Position numbers and translations under genes: made by a program. The notes under the pieces are model-generated. The model saw only the letters and a program-made list of their open reading frames with translations, was not told the DNA's origin and ran no database searches. A DNA stretch of 64,000 nt from the NCBI GenBank assembly GCA_003385635.1, contig QQUY01000001.1, positions 2,581,001 to 2,645,000 of the forward strand. Reading direction: 5' to 3'. This DNA is from Acidobacteriota bacterium (GTDB lineage Bacteria > Acidobacteriota > Blastocatellia > Pyrinomonadales > Pyrinomonadaceae). How positions within the stretch are numbered: the first letter of the stretch is position 1; the number at the start of each line of letters is the position of its first letter. Of the stretch, positions 26,730 through 35,163 are shown one piece after another.

Positions 26730-28721
26730 TTGAGAACCGAAGAGAACATAGACCGGAAATTCCCGAGACGAACCCAAGTTGGCCGCACGACATGTGCTGT
26801 CCTCGCGCTCCTGTTTCTGGCGTCCGGCGCGTTCCCGCAAAACGGCTGGTACTGGCAGAATCCCGAACCTCAGGGCAATCCACTTTTTTCGATCCACTTC
26901 GCCAAGAACAAGAAGACCGGCTTCGCAGTAGGTTCTGACGGCACCATCCTGCGTACCGAGAATGGAGGGTTTCGTTGGCAAAGGCAGCAAGTCCCCACTG
27001 CCGCAGCTATTTCCGACGTTTTCCTCAAGGATGACAGGTCCGCGGTCGCAGTCGGCGTCCGTGGAACGGTGTTCAGCACGGAGAATGGAGGAAATGACTG
27101 GAAATCCGTCGAGACCGGCTCCAAGGACCATTTTTACAACGTGGCCTTCGCAGGCTCTTCGCTTTCAACGGGATGGATCGTGGGAACATACGGAACGATC
27201 CTCAAGACGACCGATAACGGGTCGGTCTGGACCGCTCAGAAGAGCGGTACCGAATCGCATCTACTGAAGATATCGGCGTTTGACGAGAAAAGGGCGGTGA
27301 TCACGGGTGAAAGGGGTGTGCTGCTCGTGACCTCGGACGGCGGTGAGATCTGGGACACTGCATATCCGTGCGGTGAAAGCCTTATTAGCGGGGCGGCATA
27401 CACGGGAGAGAAAACGATCGTAGCGACAGGCTACGGAGGTTGTGTTGCACGGAGCGAAAATGGGGGATCGACGTGGGAACGAGTCGAGATCCACAGCCGC
27501 TCAGATATCCTTGCGTTGCGTTTTGTGGATGAAAAGAAGGGCTTTATGAGCGACAGCGCCGGAAAGGTGTGGATCACAGGCGATGGTGGAAGAACCTGGC
27601 TGCCGTTCAATATAAGGACCGACCCAAAGCTCCTGAGTCTTTGTTTTGCGGACGAATTCACAGGTTGGGCCGTAGGTGAGGACGGCCTCATAATCCGTAC
27701 CGACGACGGCGGCTACAGCTGGCGCAGGCTTAGCCGTGGAAGCCGTGACGACGTAAACGATATTGCTTTCCTTGACGATGAGATCGGTTGGGCGGTCGGT
27801 GAGTCAGGGCGCATCTGGCTGACGAACGACGGAGGCCGGCTTTGGTTTCCCGTCTACACGGGCGTAAAAGAAGTGCTTCACGACGTTGATGCCATCGATT
27901 CCTCTGTTGCTTTCGTGGTCGGCGACAAAGGGACCGTCCTTAGGACAAACAACGGCGGAGCCGGCTGGGGACCCGGTATCTCTGGTGTTGAAGAGGACCT
28001 GCTGGGCGTTTTCTTTGTAAACGAGAAGACCGGATTTGCAGTAGGCGCACGTGGAACCATCCTGAGGACCGATCTGAACGGCGCCTACTGGAAACAGCAG
28101 TTGAGCGGAACTTCCGCGTGGCTTGAGGATGTAGCTTTCTTTGATCTGGACCGGGGTGTTGTCGTCGGCGGAAGGGGTACGATCCTCACAACCGAGAACG
28201 GAGGAACTTCGTGGAAGAAGATCGAAACGAATCTCCGCGAAAATCTTTACGCCGTTAGTTTCTACGACGATAAGACAGGCTATGCCGTGGGGGCTAACGG
28301 GATAATTCTCAAGACGGTGGACGGAGGTTCATCCTGGGAAGACGTTGAGTCTTCAGTGACCTCAAACTTGTATGCCGTCTATACAAGGGGACCGGATGAA
28401 TCGGTCGCGGCCGGAGAGTTCGGCGTCGTGATCCGCACGACCGACGGAGGCCGTACCTGGCAAAAGCAGCCAAACATCACGAGCAATTCGTTACAGTCGA
28501 TAGTCTATTTCGGCGGAACCGACCTGTGGGTCGCGGGCCGCGGCGGAACGATTCTCAAACGGAACCGGCCTTTGTCCGGAGTCGAGGTCTCTGCGCCCAA
28601 GTTACCTCCGATCCTTCGTTCGCGATCAAACAAGAACAAGCCCCAAAAACGCCGTCCTTTGCTGACGATCACGGACGATGGCGACATCCCCGTCGCATCC
28701 CCGACGCCCGAGGATAACTAG
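26730..28721 (+). CDS. Secreted Ycf48-like beta-propeller protein
   Basis: Protein of 663 residues. The signal peptide (about 18-36, AVLALLFLASGAFPQ) is followed by roughly fourteen repeats of the form GTILRTENGG..W, the Asp-box/Ycf48 signature, at about 42-residue spacing to near residue 620. The length suggests two propellers. The C-terminal tail is basic, then acidic and Pro-rich. In phototrophs the family assembles photosystem II; in heterotrophs its role is unknown, so no function is claimed. The start is TTG at 26730, as no ATG or GTG precedes the signal peptide. Its stop overlaps the prmA stop on the palindrome CTAG. Confidence 0.85.
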   Translation: MRTEENIDRKFPRRTQVGRTTCAVLALLFLASGAFPQNGWYWQNPEPQGNPLFSIHFAKNKKTGFAVGSDGTILRTENGGFRWQRQQVPTAAAISDVFLKDDRSAVAVGVRGTVFSTENGGNDWKSVETGSKDHFYNVAFAGSSLSTGWIVGTYGTILKTTDNGSVWTAQKSGTESHLLKISAFDEKRAVITGERGVLLVTSDGGEIWDTAYPCGESLISGAAYTGEKTIVATGYGGCVARSENGGSTWERVEIHSRSDILALRFVDEKKGFMSDSAGKVWITGDGGRTWLPFNIRTDPKLLSLCFADEFTGWAVGEDGLIIRTDDGGYSWRRLSRGSRDDVNDIAFLDDEIGWAVGESGRIWLTNDGGRLWFPVYTGVKEVLHDVDAIDSSVAFVVGDKGTVLRTNNGGAGWGPGISGVEEDLLGVFFVNEKTGFAVGARGTILRTDLNGAYWKQQLSGTSAWLEDVAFFDLDRGVVVGGRGTILTTENGGTSWKKIETNLRENLYAVSFYDDKTGYAVGANGIILKTVDGGSSWEDVESSVTSNLYAVYTRGPDESVAAGEFGVVIRTTDGGRTWQKQPNITSNSLQSIVYFGGTDLWVAGRGGTILKRNRPLSGVEVSAPKLPPILRSRSNKNKPQKRRPLLTITDDGDIPVASPTPEDN

Positions 28722-29596
28722 TCCCGGTCCGTTGCGACAACAGCCGAGATCCATTCACCGTCGTGTGAGATGATCGGGTCCGGATATCCGTATTCCGTTA
28801 GTGCTTCAGTCAGCTCGCTTCTCTTTTCCTCAAGGATTCCCGACAAGATCAATACTCTCTTCGTTTTGCCGAGCAATACCGGCAAAGCTGGCAGGATAAC
28901 GTCAAGGGTAATGTTCGCGCAGACGATGTCGTGCGGAGAGGTTGATTCAGAAATGGCGCCCTGTTCTATCTTTATCCAGCCGCAGCCGTTTATACTCGCG
29001 TTCTCGCTGGCGATCCCGACCGCCTCCGGGTCGATGTCGCAGGCTCCTACCGAGGCTCCTGAGTCACCTGAGATCTTTGCCGCGGCGATCGCCAGAACGC
29101 CGGTTCCTGTGCCGACATCGAAAAATGACATTCCCGTCTGAAAATTCCTCTCGATCGCTCGCAGACAGAGCCTGGTCGTTTCGTGCGTGCCTGTGCCGAA
29201 TGCCATCCCTGGCTCGATCAGAATAGGCTCGCGGCGGCTATCGGACACATCCATCCAGGGTGCGGCTACGATGAACCTGTCCGTAACTGTTGGCCGCCAG
29301 TAGTTCTTCCATTCTGCGAGCCAGTCCTGTTCTTCAACTGACGCGGAATGGACCTCTTTGATCGAACTCAGGTCGACTCCGTATTCGTCAAATACCCGCT
29401 CCGCTGTCTCCAGTACCGAACGGAGTTCCGGTGCTTCCTCGAAATAGCCGGTTACCACGACCGTGTCGTATCCGACATTGCCAAGAAGGCTGTATGCGGT
29501 GCCGGTCGAACCCATCTCGTTGAACACTGTTTCGACGGCGTCGGCAGCTTCGTGCGCAACGGTGATCTCGATCGATGGCCAGCTTCTTTTCTTCAT
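28718..29596 (-). CDS. prmA: Ribosomal protein L11 methyltransferase
   Basis: Protein of 292 residues. An N-terminal ferredoxin-like substrate-recognition domain (about 1-105) binds L11. The SAM-dependent Rossmann domain carries FDVGTGTGVLAIAAAK (about 158-173), and EPGMAFGTGTHETT (about 127-140) is the family hallmark. The motif VCANITLDVI stands where many PrmA have ANIL. It trimethylates L11 in the large ribosomal subunit. It converges on the Ycf48-like gene with overlapping stop codons and is followed upstream by era. Confidence 0.94.
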   Translation of the reverse strand: MKKRSWPSIEITVAHEAADAVETVFNEMGSTGTAYSLLGNVGYDTVVVTGYFEEAPELRSVLETAERVFDEYGVDLSSIKEVHSASVEEQDWLAEWKNYWRPTVTDRFIVAAPWMDVSDSRREPILIEPGMAFGTGTHETTRLCLRAIERNFQTGMSFFDVGTGTGVLAIAAAKISGDSGASVGACDIDPEAVGIASENASINGCGWIKIEQGAISESTSPHDIVCANITLDVILPALPVLLGKTKRVLILSGILEEKRSELTEALTEYGYPDPIISHDGEWISAVVATDRD

Positions 29597-29605
29597 TGAT
29601 CGCTT

Positions 29606-29750
29606 TTGATCTTTGCTGCACTTTGCGTCTCAGCGCCTTTGCGGGAGGCGACGGCCTTGGCCAGAATCATTTTTTATGAGGTAGGTGCTTTCGCAAAGTC
29701 GCGATACCGCAAAGTTCCGCAAAGAACTCAAAGAAAATGAAAAGAGATCT
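29606..29750. repeat. Inverted-repeat element of CTTTGCG / CGCAAAG words
   Basis: The left half reads CTTTGCTGCACTTTGCG, GCGCCTTTGCGGG. The right half reads CGCAAAGTCGCG, CCGCAAAGTTCCGCAAAG. The halves are degenerate inverses, and the words match those of the 189-bp repeat at 26.3 kb. The element fills the gap between era and prmA. Confidence 0.7.
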
Positions 29751-29754
29751 GAAT

Positions 29755-30654
29755 CTATCCCTCGATGCCCATTTCGTCGAGGTCACGTTCCCGGTTGCGC
29801 CAGTCCTTGACCACTTTCACGAAGAGTTCGAGATAGACCTGTGACCCAAGAAGGTTCTCGATGTCCTGCCGTGCACGAATGCCTATATCCTTGATGCGGC
29901 TGCCTTGTTTTCCAATGATGATCTTCTTTTGTGAATCACGCTCGACATAGATGGCGCAGTAGATCTTCGGCATCTCCGGGTCTGAATTGTCCCACCTTTC
30001 GGTAATTACAGCGGTGACGTACGGGATCTCTTCGCCGGTCGATTCAAGAATCTTTTCACGCACCATTTCCGCCGCGAGTACCCGCATCGGCTGGTCGGTC
30101 ATTTCGTCATCCGAAAAGATTCGATCTCCATCCGGGAGATTCTTTCCTATCTCATCAAGCAAAGTGTTGACGGCCTCACCTTTGAGCGCAGAAACGGGAA
30201 CGATCGACCTGAACTCGTGCTCGCCGGAATAGAACTCCATCAGGGGCAGCAGTTCCTCGCGCTTCCTGATCTTGTCGACCTTGTTCAGAACAAGAATCGA
30301 AGGCTTTCCGCTCTCCTTTACAAGATTGAGTACGAACCGATCACCGTTCCCTGTCGAGACCGAAGCGTCTCGCATCAGCACAACGAGATCGACTGCGAGG
30401 ATCGCGTCGTGAACGGACGCCATCATTCTGCGATTGAGCAAGTACCCGGGTTTATGCACTCCAGGGGTGTCAACGAAGACGATCTGGGACACTTCGCTCG
30501 TGACGATCCCGCGTATCTTGTGGCGAGTCGTCTGGGGCTTGTTTGACACGGCGGCGATCTTTTCACCCACCAGGTGATTTAAAAGTGTGGATTTTCCGGC
30601 GTTCGGTCTTCCTACCAGAGCGACGTAACCGGATCGGAAATGGGAATTCGACAT
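29755..30654 (-). CDS. era: GTPase Era, 16S rRNA maturation
   Basis: Protein of 299 residues, the normal length. The GTPase domain (about 5-175) shows G1 GRPNAGKST, G3 DTPG (VDTPGVHKPGY), G4 NKVD and G5 SALKG. The C-terminal KH domain (about 210-290) has the GKQGSRIK loop that binds the anti-SD end of 16S rRNA. It couples 30S assembly to the cell cycle. The TPR protein gene upstream ends 21 bases before it, so the two may be co-transcribed. Confidence 0.96.
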   Translation of the reverse strand: MSNSHFRSGYVALVGRPNAGKSTLLNHLVGEKIAAVSNKPQTTRHKIRGIVTSEVSQIVFVDTPGVHKPGYLLNRRMMASVHDAILAVDLVVLMRDASVSTGNGDRFVLNLVKESGKPSILVLNKVDKIRKREELLPLMEFYSGEHEFRSIVPVSALKGEAVNTLLDEIGKNLPDGDRIFSDDEMTDQPMRVLAAEMVREKILESTGEEIPYVTAVITERWDNSDPEMPKIYCAIYVERDSQKKIIIGKQGSRIKDIGIRARQDIENLLGSQVYLELFVKVVKDWRNRERDLDEMGIEG

Positions 30655-30675
30655 AAACGGGGGATCTTCTTCAGA

Positions 30676-33450
30676 TCAGCGGACCGTGACCTGTAGTTCT
30701 TTGCTTCCGCACGAGGCTTCGAAGGTAACTGAGTACGTGCCGGCATTGCTGCTTGTGGAGGAGATAAGGAACATCGCCCGTCCGACCAGGTCTTCCAGAC
30801 TTCGGTCTACAACGACCCTGACATCTTCCGGACTGCTTGAAATAGCCCGAAGTGTAAATGCGCCGGTCACCCCGACAAGCCCGGCGAGCACTCCTGTCGA
30901 CCCTCCCGCCTCGATCGAAACCGAGTCCTGGCTCAGTGCAACTGTGCATGATGCATTCGTTTCGCCTTCCCCGTCGACAGGCTTTTCATTACCTCCCGGT
31001 ACTATTCGCGGACGTGTCGTAACCCTGACCTCTTCATCTGGCGCTTTCGGGTTTGATGCCTCGGGCGGCGCCCCGCTTGTGGTTCTGTCGTCGGAAGGTC
31101 TGTTCGAATCTTCTTTCGCATTGGGTTCTTCGACTTTAGAGGCATCAACTTCCGCAGCTTTGGCCGGCAGAGAACCGTCGACCGTCTCGTTGGTCGTTGG
31201 TGTTTCTGCCTTTTCGATATCTTCGAGCTTTGGAGAAGCGTCCGAATCACTGCTCGAGCGCTCGCCATCGGCCACTTTAGTGTCAGCGGGCCTGTCCGTT
31301 CGTCGCGAAAGGTCCTCATCGTCGGTCGTGGCCTCAGGAGCGGGCCGCGACTCCTCAGTACTGGCAGGGGTCCGTTTTCCGTCGGTTTCGTCCCTCGTTT
31401 CAGAACCGATCGAATCAGTTTCTTCAGCTGGACTGTCCTCAACGGTTGATTCTGGTACTACTTCGGATTTCGGCGGGTCCTTCAGGAACAAAGAGGCCGC
31501 TTCAGTCCTGACTTCTTCACCCGAAAGCCTTGCTTCCAGACCTTGCGTGTTTCCGTAGATCTTTGCGTAGACGCGCTCGATGACCGCCATCCGGTCCTCG
31601 TTCGGTTCTCCACCGCGATAGCTCGTGAGGTAGTTCTCAAGCGCATCGCTGTCCTTCTCCAGCGATTCGAACACCGTGCCCATCTTCCAATGGACAGCGC
31701 GCAACCAGGCAGAGCCCGCAGGCAGGATGCTCACCGCACGTTTGAGATGGACAAGCGCGTCTTCCGCATCTCCCTGCCTGAATGACGCCCAACCATCGAT
31801 CTCCTCTATCCTTCCGCGAAGGATCTTCGAAAGTGTCTGTCGGTCTATTTCCGGAACAACTATTGTAGAACCTTGAGCGAAAGCGGACCGGCGCCGAAGA
31901 TATAGCTCATCGGCGAGTACCGCGGCCGCCGGCGCCGATACGTCAAGCGACTGATCGACGCTGCCTACAGCTCTCTGTGCAAGCTCCGCTGCTTTGGCAG
32001 GGGCAATGTCCTTCTCAAGCAGTCTCGTGGCGACGTATATCAAACGATGAGTGCGCATCGGGTCGGAACCTTCTACAAACGCCTCGGCCGCTTCGGAGAC
32101 AGCTTCTTCCGCGTTGCCTGATTCCAGTAGTGTCGAGAACCTGATGAGTCGCTTCAGACGCTCCGCATCGGCCGCATTCTCGGCTGTTGCGGGCTGAAAT
32201 ATCGACGCCTTTCTTTCGGGCGCTAGAAGTTCTGTAAAACTGTCGCTGCTTTTTTCTATGCGGCCCCCAAGGCGTGTTTTCACTTTCCCGTCAACGAACG
32301 AGAAGCTCGATGCCAACGCTTCAACCGCTTCCCTGTAAAAACCCGCATTAAGCCGCGCCGTGGCGATCTGGTAATTAAGTGTCGGAAAATTTCCGAATCT
32401 TCTACCGGCCAGCAGCACTTTTTCTGCGTCAAGCGGCTTGTTGATCAATAGCAATCCGTGGCCGAGCGCAATGTGGGACCACGTATATCGCGGTTCGACA
32501 GCCAGGGCCCTGTTCGCGTACACAACCGCTTTCTCCGGCTCTTCATTCGCCGCATACCAATATGCTGCACCGGCAAGAAGGACCATGTTCTTGGGGTTGA
32601 TCGAAAGAAGAAGCTCCATACTTGACTCGGCCTGTTCCAGCCTTCCTGAATCAAACAGCGCTAAAGTGCGGCCGGTCCCGGCATTCGCGTCCGAAGGATC
32701 TGAAGCGATGATCTGGTCATACAATTCGACCGCCTCCGCAGGCTTACCCAGCGCGCGTTTGATCTCTGCCAAACTGCGCCTTGAAACATTGGAATCCGGA
32801 TCCAGCTCTAGGGCCTTTGCATAGGCTTTTTCAGACGCTATGAGTTCAAACCCGAGTCTGTTGGCAAGCCCGAGGGTCTGGTATGCAGCGGGAAGCTCAG
32901 GATCGAGCGCGATCGCCATCTCGGCAAGTCTCTTCGCATCGAAAGAGTTCTCGACCGCAAGGTGAAAAGTCGCCACGCCAAGCAGTTTCTTTGGGTCGTC
33001 AGCTACTTTCGATTCGATAAGCGATGCGAGATCAAGTGCCGGCTGGCGAAGGTCGCTGAAAAAGAGGCTATTAGGGATCTGGAGTAGTACGCCTGTAAAG
33101 AGCTTCTCGGAGACGGGCTGCGGCGATTCTTCAACAGCAAGCTTGAAAAGTCTGACGCCCTCTTCGTTGTTGCCGTTCTCGATCGCTTTTGCCGCACGCT
33201 CCGCCCGAGCCGCCGTGACATACTCTTTTGCCGGAGCGATCAACTCGGATTCCGGATATTTCTCCGTAAACGACAGAAGTGCTATCTCACGGGATTCGGC
33301 ATCGGTTTTTGCCACCGCAGACTGAAATGCGGACTTGTCCGCATCCGGATCTGATGACGGATCCGCGGGGCTCGCCGTCGGTGTCGGTTCCTGGGCAAAT
33401 ATGGCGGCGGAGAGTACGAGTATCGAGAATAGAACTGCCAGAGATCTCAT
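30676..33450 (-). CDS. Large exported TPR protein with Ig-like C-terminus
   Basis: Protein of 924 residues. A signal peptide (about 1-20, VLSAAIFAQ) is followed by a Pro/Ala/Thr linker and TPR-like helical repeats across about 55-630 (AYQTLGLANRLGFELIASEKAYAKALELD). A highly acidic, Ser/Thr/Glu-rich disordered region covers about 640-835. The C-terminal 80 residues are beta-rich and Ig-like, with two Cys (ASCTVALSQDSVSIEAGG and FEASCGSKELQVTVR). It is probably periplasmic and may scaffold partners; that is inference. ATG at 33450 starts the signal peptide; a longer frame upstream has no export signal. Confidence 0.78.
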   Translation of the reverse strand: MRSLAVLFSILVLSAAIFAQEPTPTASPADPSSDPDADKSAFQSAVAKTDAESREIALLSFTEKYPESELIAPAKEYVTAARAERAAKAIENGNNEEGVRLFKLAVEESPQPVSEKLFTGVLLQIPNSLFFSDLRQPALDLASLIESKVADDPKKLLGVATFHLAVENSFDAKRLAEMAIALDPELPAAYQTLGLANRLGFELIASEKAYAKALELDPDSNVSRRSLAEIKRALGKPAEAVELYDQIIASDPSDANAGTGRTLALFDSGRLEQAESSMELLLSINPKNMVLLAGAAYWYAANEEPEKAVVYANRALAVEPRYTWSHIALGHGLLLINKPLDAEKVLLAGRRFGNFPTLNYQIATARLNAGFYREAVEALASSFSFVDGKVKTRLGGRIEKSSDSFTELLAPERKASIFQPATAENAADAERLKRLIRFSTLLESGNAEEAVSEAAEAFVEGSDPMRTHRLIYVATRLLEKDIAPAKAAELAQRAVGSVDQSLDVSAPAAAVLADELYLRRRSAFAQGSTIVVPEIDRQTLSKILRGRIEEIDGWASFRQGDAEDALVHLKRAVSILPAGSAWLRAVHWKMGTVFESLEKDSDALENYLTSYRGGEPNEDRMAVIERVYAKIYGNTQGLEARLSGEEVRTEAASLFLKDPPKSEVVPESTVEDSPAEETDSIGSETRDETDGKRTPASTEESRPAPEATTDDEDLSRRTDRPADTKVADGERSSSDSDASPKLEDIEKAETPTTNETVDGSLPAKAAEVDASKVEEPNAKEDSNRPSDDRTTSGAPPEASNPKAPDEEVRVTTRPRIVPGGNEKPVDGEGETNASCTVALSQDSVSIEAGGSTGVLAGLVGVTGAFTLRAISSSPEDVRVVVDRSLEDLVGRAMFLISSTSSNAGTYSVTFEASCGSKELQVTVR

Positions 33451-33537
33451 AACTTGATGCCGTCCGGGCGGGTGCGTATCCGTCGATGATATCACGAAAT
33501 TGCATTAGGCAACGTGCGGTCTTATCCTCTCAATACA

Positions 33538-34053
33538 ATGGCTGGGCTTGACGAAGAATACGTACGGGACATCGATCGCGCGGTGGAAAATGCGCGTGCC
33601 GAGGGACGGTTTGACCTCGCCGAGTATTTCGAACTCAGGGCGACGAACGATGCGGTCCGCGAAAAGGGGGTCGTGTGGCTCTTCGACACGCTTGGTGAGA
33701 TCGTCGAAGCATTCAATTCTCACGGCGCGAGGATCGAGATCGACAAACAGTCCGACCACAGATTCAAATTCGGAAACTCAAGGCTGTCAGGTTCGGCGAT
33801 CAGCCTGCGTAAGGGGGTAAGGAAACTTACGTTGGAGGCGGGTTGGACCAAATCGACAGGCGACGGGATCATGGTCGGAGGTGCGCTCGTTTGTGCCCGA
33901 ATTTCGCACTTCGGCTTCTCAAAACAGGCGGAAGAACTTCTACTGCTCAAGATCGACGGCGTCCCCCAATGGTTTTCAAGAACCGGCGAACGTGAGCTGT
34001 CCACGTTCAATGTCCGCAGTTTCAAGCCGCACTTCGAGACTTTCCTTGGCTAG
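33538..34053 (+). CDS. Conserved hypothetical protein, about 171 residues
   Basis: The protein is charged and without membrane segments or signal. The first half is helical (EEYVRDIDRAVENARAEGRFDLAEYF), the second half a beta-rich fold with regularly spaced hydrophobic residues. ATG at 33538 is preferred; an in-frame GTG lies eight codons upstream at 33514. It is divergent from the TPR gene, with only 87 bases between the two starts, which must hold both promoters. No family is recognised. Confidence 0.65.
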   Translation: MAGLDEEYVRDIDRAVENARAEGRFDLAEYFELRATNDAVREKGVVWLFDTLGEIVEAFNSHGARIEIDKQSDHRFKFGNSRLSGSAISLRKGVRKLTLEAGWTKSTGDGIMVGGALVCARISHFGFSKQAEELLLLKIDGVPQWFSRTGERELSTFNVRSFKPHFETFLG

Positions 34054-34156
34054 CCGCAGTCGAAATTGCGGAAATGGCATCCGGGCACCGCTTATCATTT
34101 TCTGCCGCCTGTTGTAGAATTATCGTTTAACAATCAACTTGGGGGAAAGACAGGTA

Positions 34157-34894
34157 GTGAAGTCCGAACTTTCGAAACTGATCGAGCTGCAGAAAGCCGA
34201 CAACCGGCTGAGACAGCTTAAAAACAATCTAGAGACCGCAGAAACGAGGCGTGCTGAACTTGAAGATGAGTTTGAAAAGCACGCCTCTTCTATTCGTGAG
34301 ATACAAACCAGGCTTTCCGATGCGAAAGAGGCTAAGGTCAAGCTTGAAACAGGTATAAGCGAAGCTAAGACCGGACTTGAGCGGGCTGCGAGAAACCTGA
34401 AAACAGCTCAAGACACAAAACAGTACGAAGCGGCGATGCGTGAGATAGATTCGCTCAACAGGCAGGTCTCGAACTTTGAGACCGAGGTACTCGAGCAGAT
34501 GGAGACCATCGACGAGACCAGTGCTGTTTTGGAAGAAAGGGCGGACGAGGTCGAAAACCTGGAAAGCGATTGGGAAGAACAGCTCAGCGAGTTCAACACA
34601 ACGCTAAGTGAAGACGCTTCCGAATTGGAAGAACTGACCGCAAAACGGCAGTCGGTATTTCAGGAACTTCCCGACCGGCTTGCTGCGGTCTACGACCGGC
34701 TTGTCAGCCGCAGCCGCGATGGGATCGCCGTCGCAGAGGTGATAAATGGCTCCTGCAGTGCTTGCTTCATGTCACTGAGAAAACAGGTCGTCGTTGAGCT
34801 TAAGACGACGAACGAGATCATCACCTGCGAGAGCTGCACGAGGATCCTTTACGTCGCCGAAGATGAGTCAAAGGAAGCCTCGGCGGTTTCGTAA
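34157..34894 (+). CDS. Coiled-coil protein with C4 zinc ribbon
   Basis: Protein of 245 residues. A long antiparallel coiled coil (about 5-180) is followed by a C-terminal zinc ribbon with two CXXC pairs (SCSACF and CESCTR, about 28 residues apart). This is the layout of the CT398/DUF164 family, bacterial proteins thought to interact with export or RNA-related machinery but not well characterised. GTG at 34157 is chosen because GGGGGAAAG lies about seven bases upstream; a TTG six codons earlier overlaps that site. Confidence 0.88.
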   Translation: MKSELSKLIELQKADNRLRQLKNNLETAETRRAELEDEFEKHASSIREIQTRLSDAKEAKVKLETGISEAKTGLERAARNLKTAQDTKQYEAAMREIDSLNRQVSNFETEVLEQMETIDETSAVLEERADEVENLESDWEEQLSEFNTTLSEDASELEELTAKRQSVFQELPDRLAAVYDRLVSRSRDGIAVAEVINGSCSACFMSLRKQVVVELKTTNEIITCESCTRILYVAEDESKEASAVS

Positions 34895-34991
34895 GCGGAA
34901 GGCAAGCGTCCCGGCCGCACCCGACGTACTGAGAAAAAAGTACTGAGGACTGAGTTAGGGGAGTTATTGGATTTTCCCCAGATAATTTCTT

Positions 34992-35065
34992 ACACCAAAG
35001 AACACAAAAAACACGAAGAGCCATACCGGCGCCTTCGAGTTTTTTTGTGTGTATTCGTGGTGTCT
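34992..35065. repeat. Inverted repeat of CACAAAG/CACGAAG words
   Basis: Left arm ACACCAAAGAACACAAAAAA, right arm TTTTTTTGTGTG...CGTGGTGT. The arms are degenerate inverses of 9-bp CACAAAG/CACGAAG-like words. The element lies between the zinc-ribbon gene and the polymerase gene, and its T-run could end transcription of the former. Confidence 0.65.
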
Positions 35066-35079
35066 TCTGTTAGGTCAAC

Positions 35080-35163
35080 GTGCTGAACTCACTAAACTCA
35101 AACAACTCTTTAAACTCAGCCAACTCAGCCAACTCCGTGAACTCACCAAACTTAATGAACTCA
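35080..35163 (+). repeat. 9-bp tandem array (NNNAACTCA)
   Basis: Units such as CTAAACTCA, TTAAACTCA, GCCAACTCA and ATGAACTCA repeat with a period of nine. The final TCA is the complement of the TGA stop of the polymerase gene, so the array provides the stop codon. Confidence 0.8.

Noticed and set aside
30686..31558. A 290-residue plus-strand frame opposite the TPR protein
   Set aside because: Ser/Thr/Val-rich antisense of the acidic disordered segment; no start site or domain.
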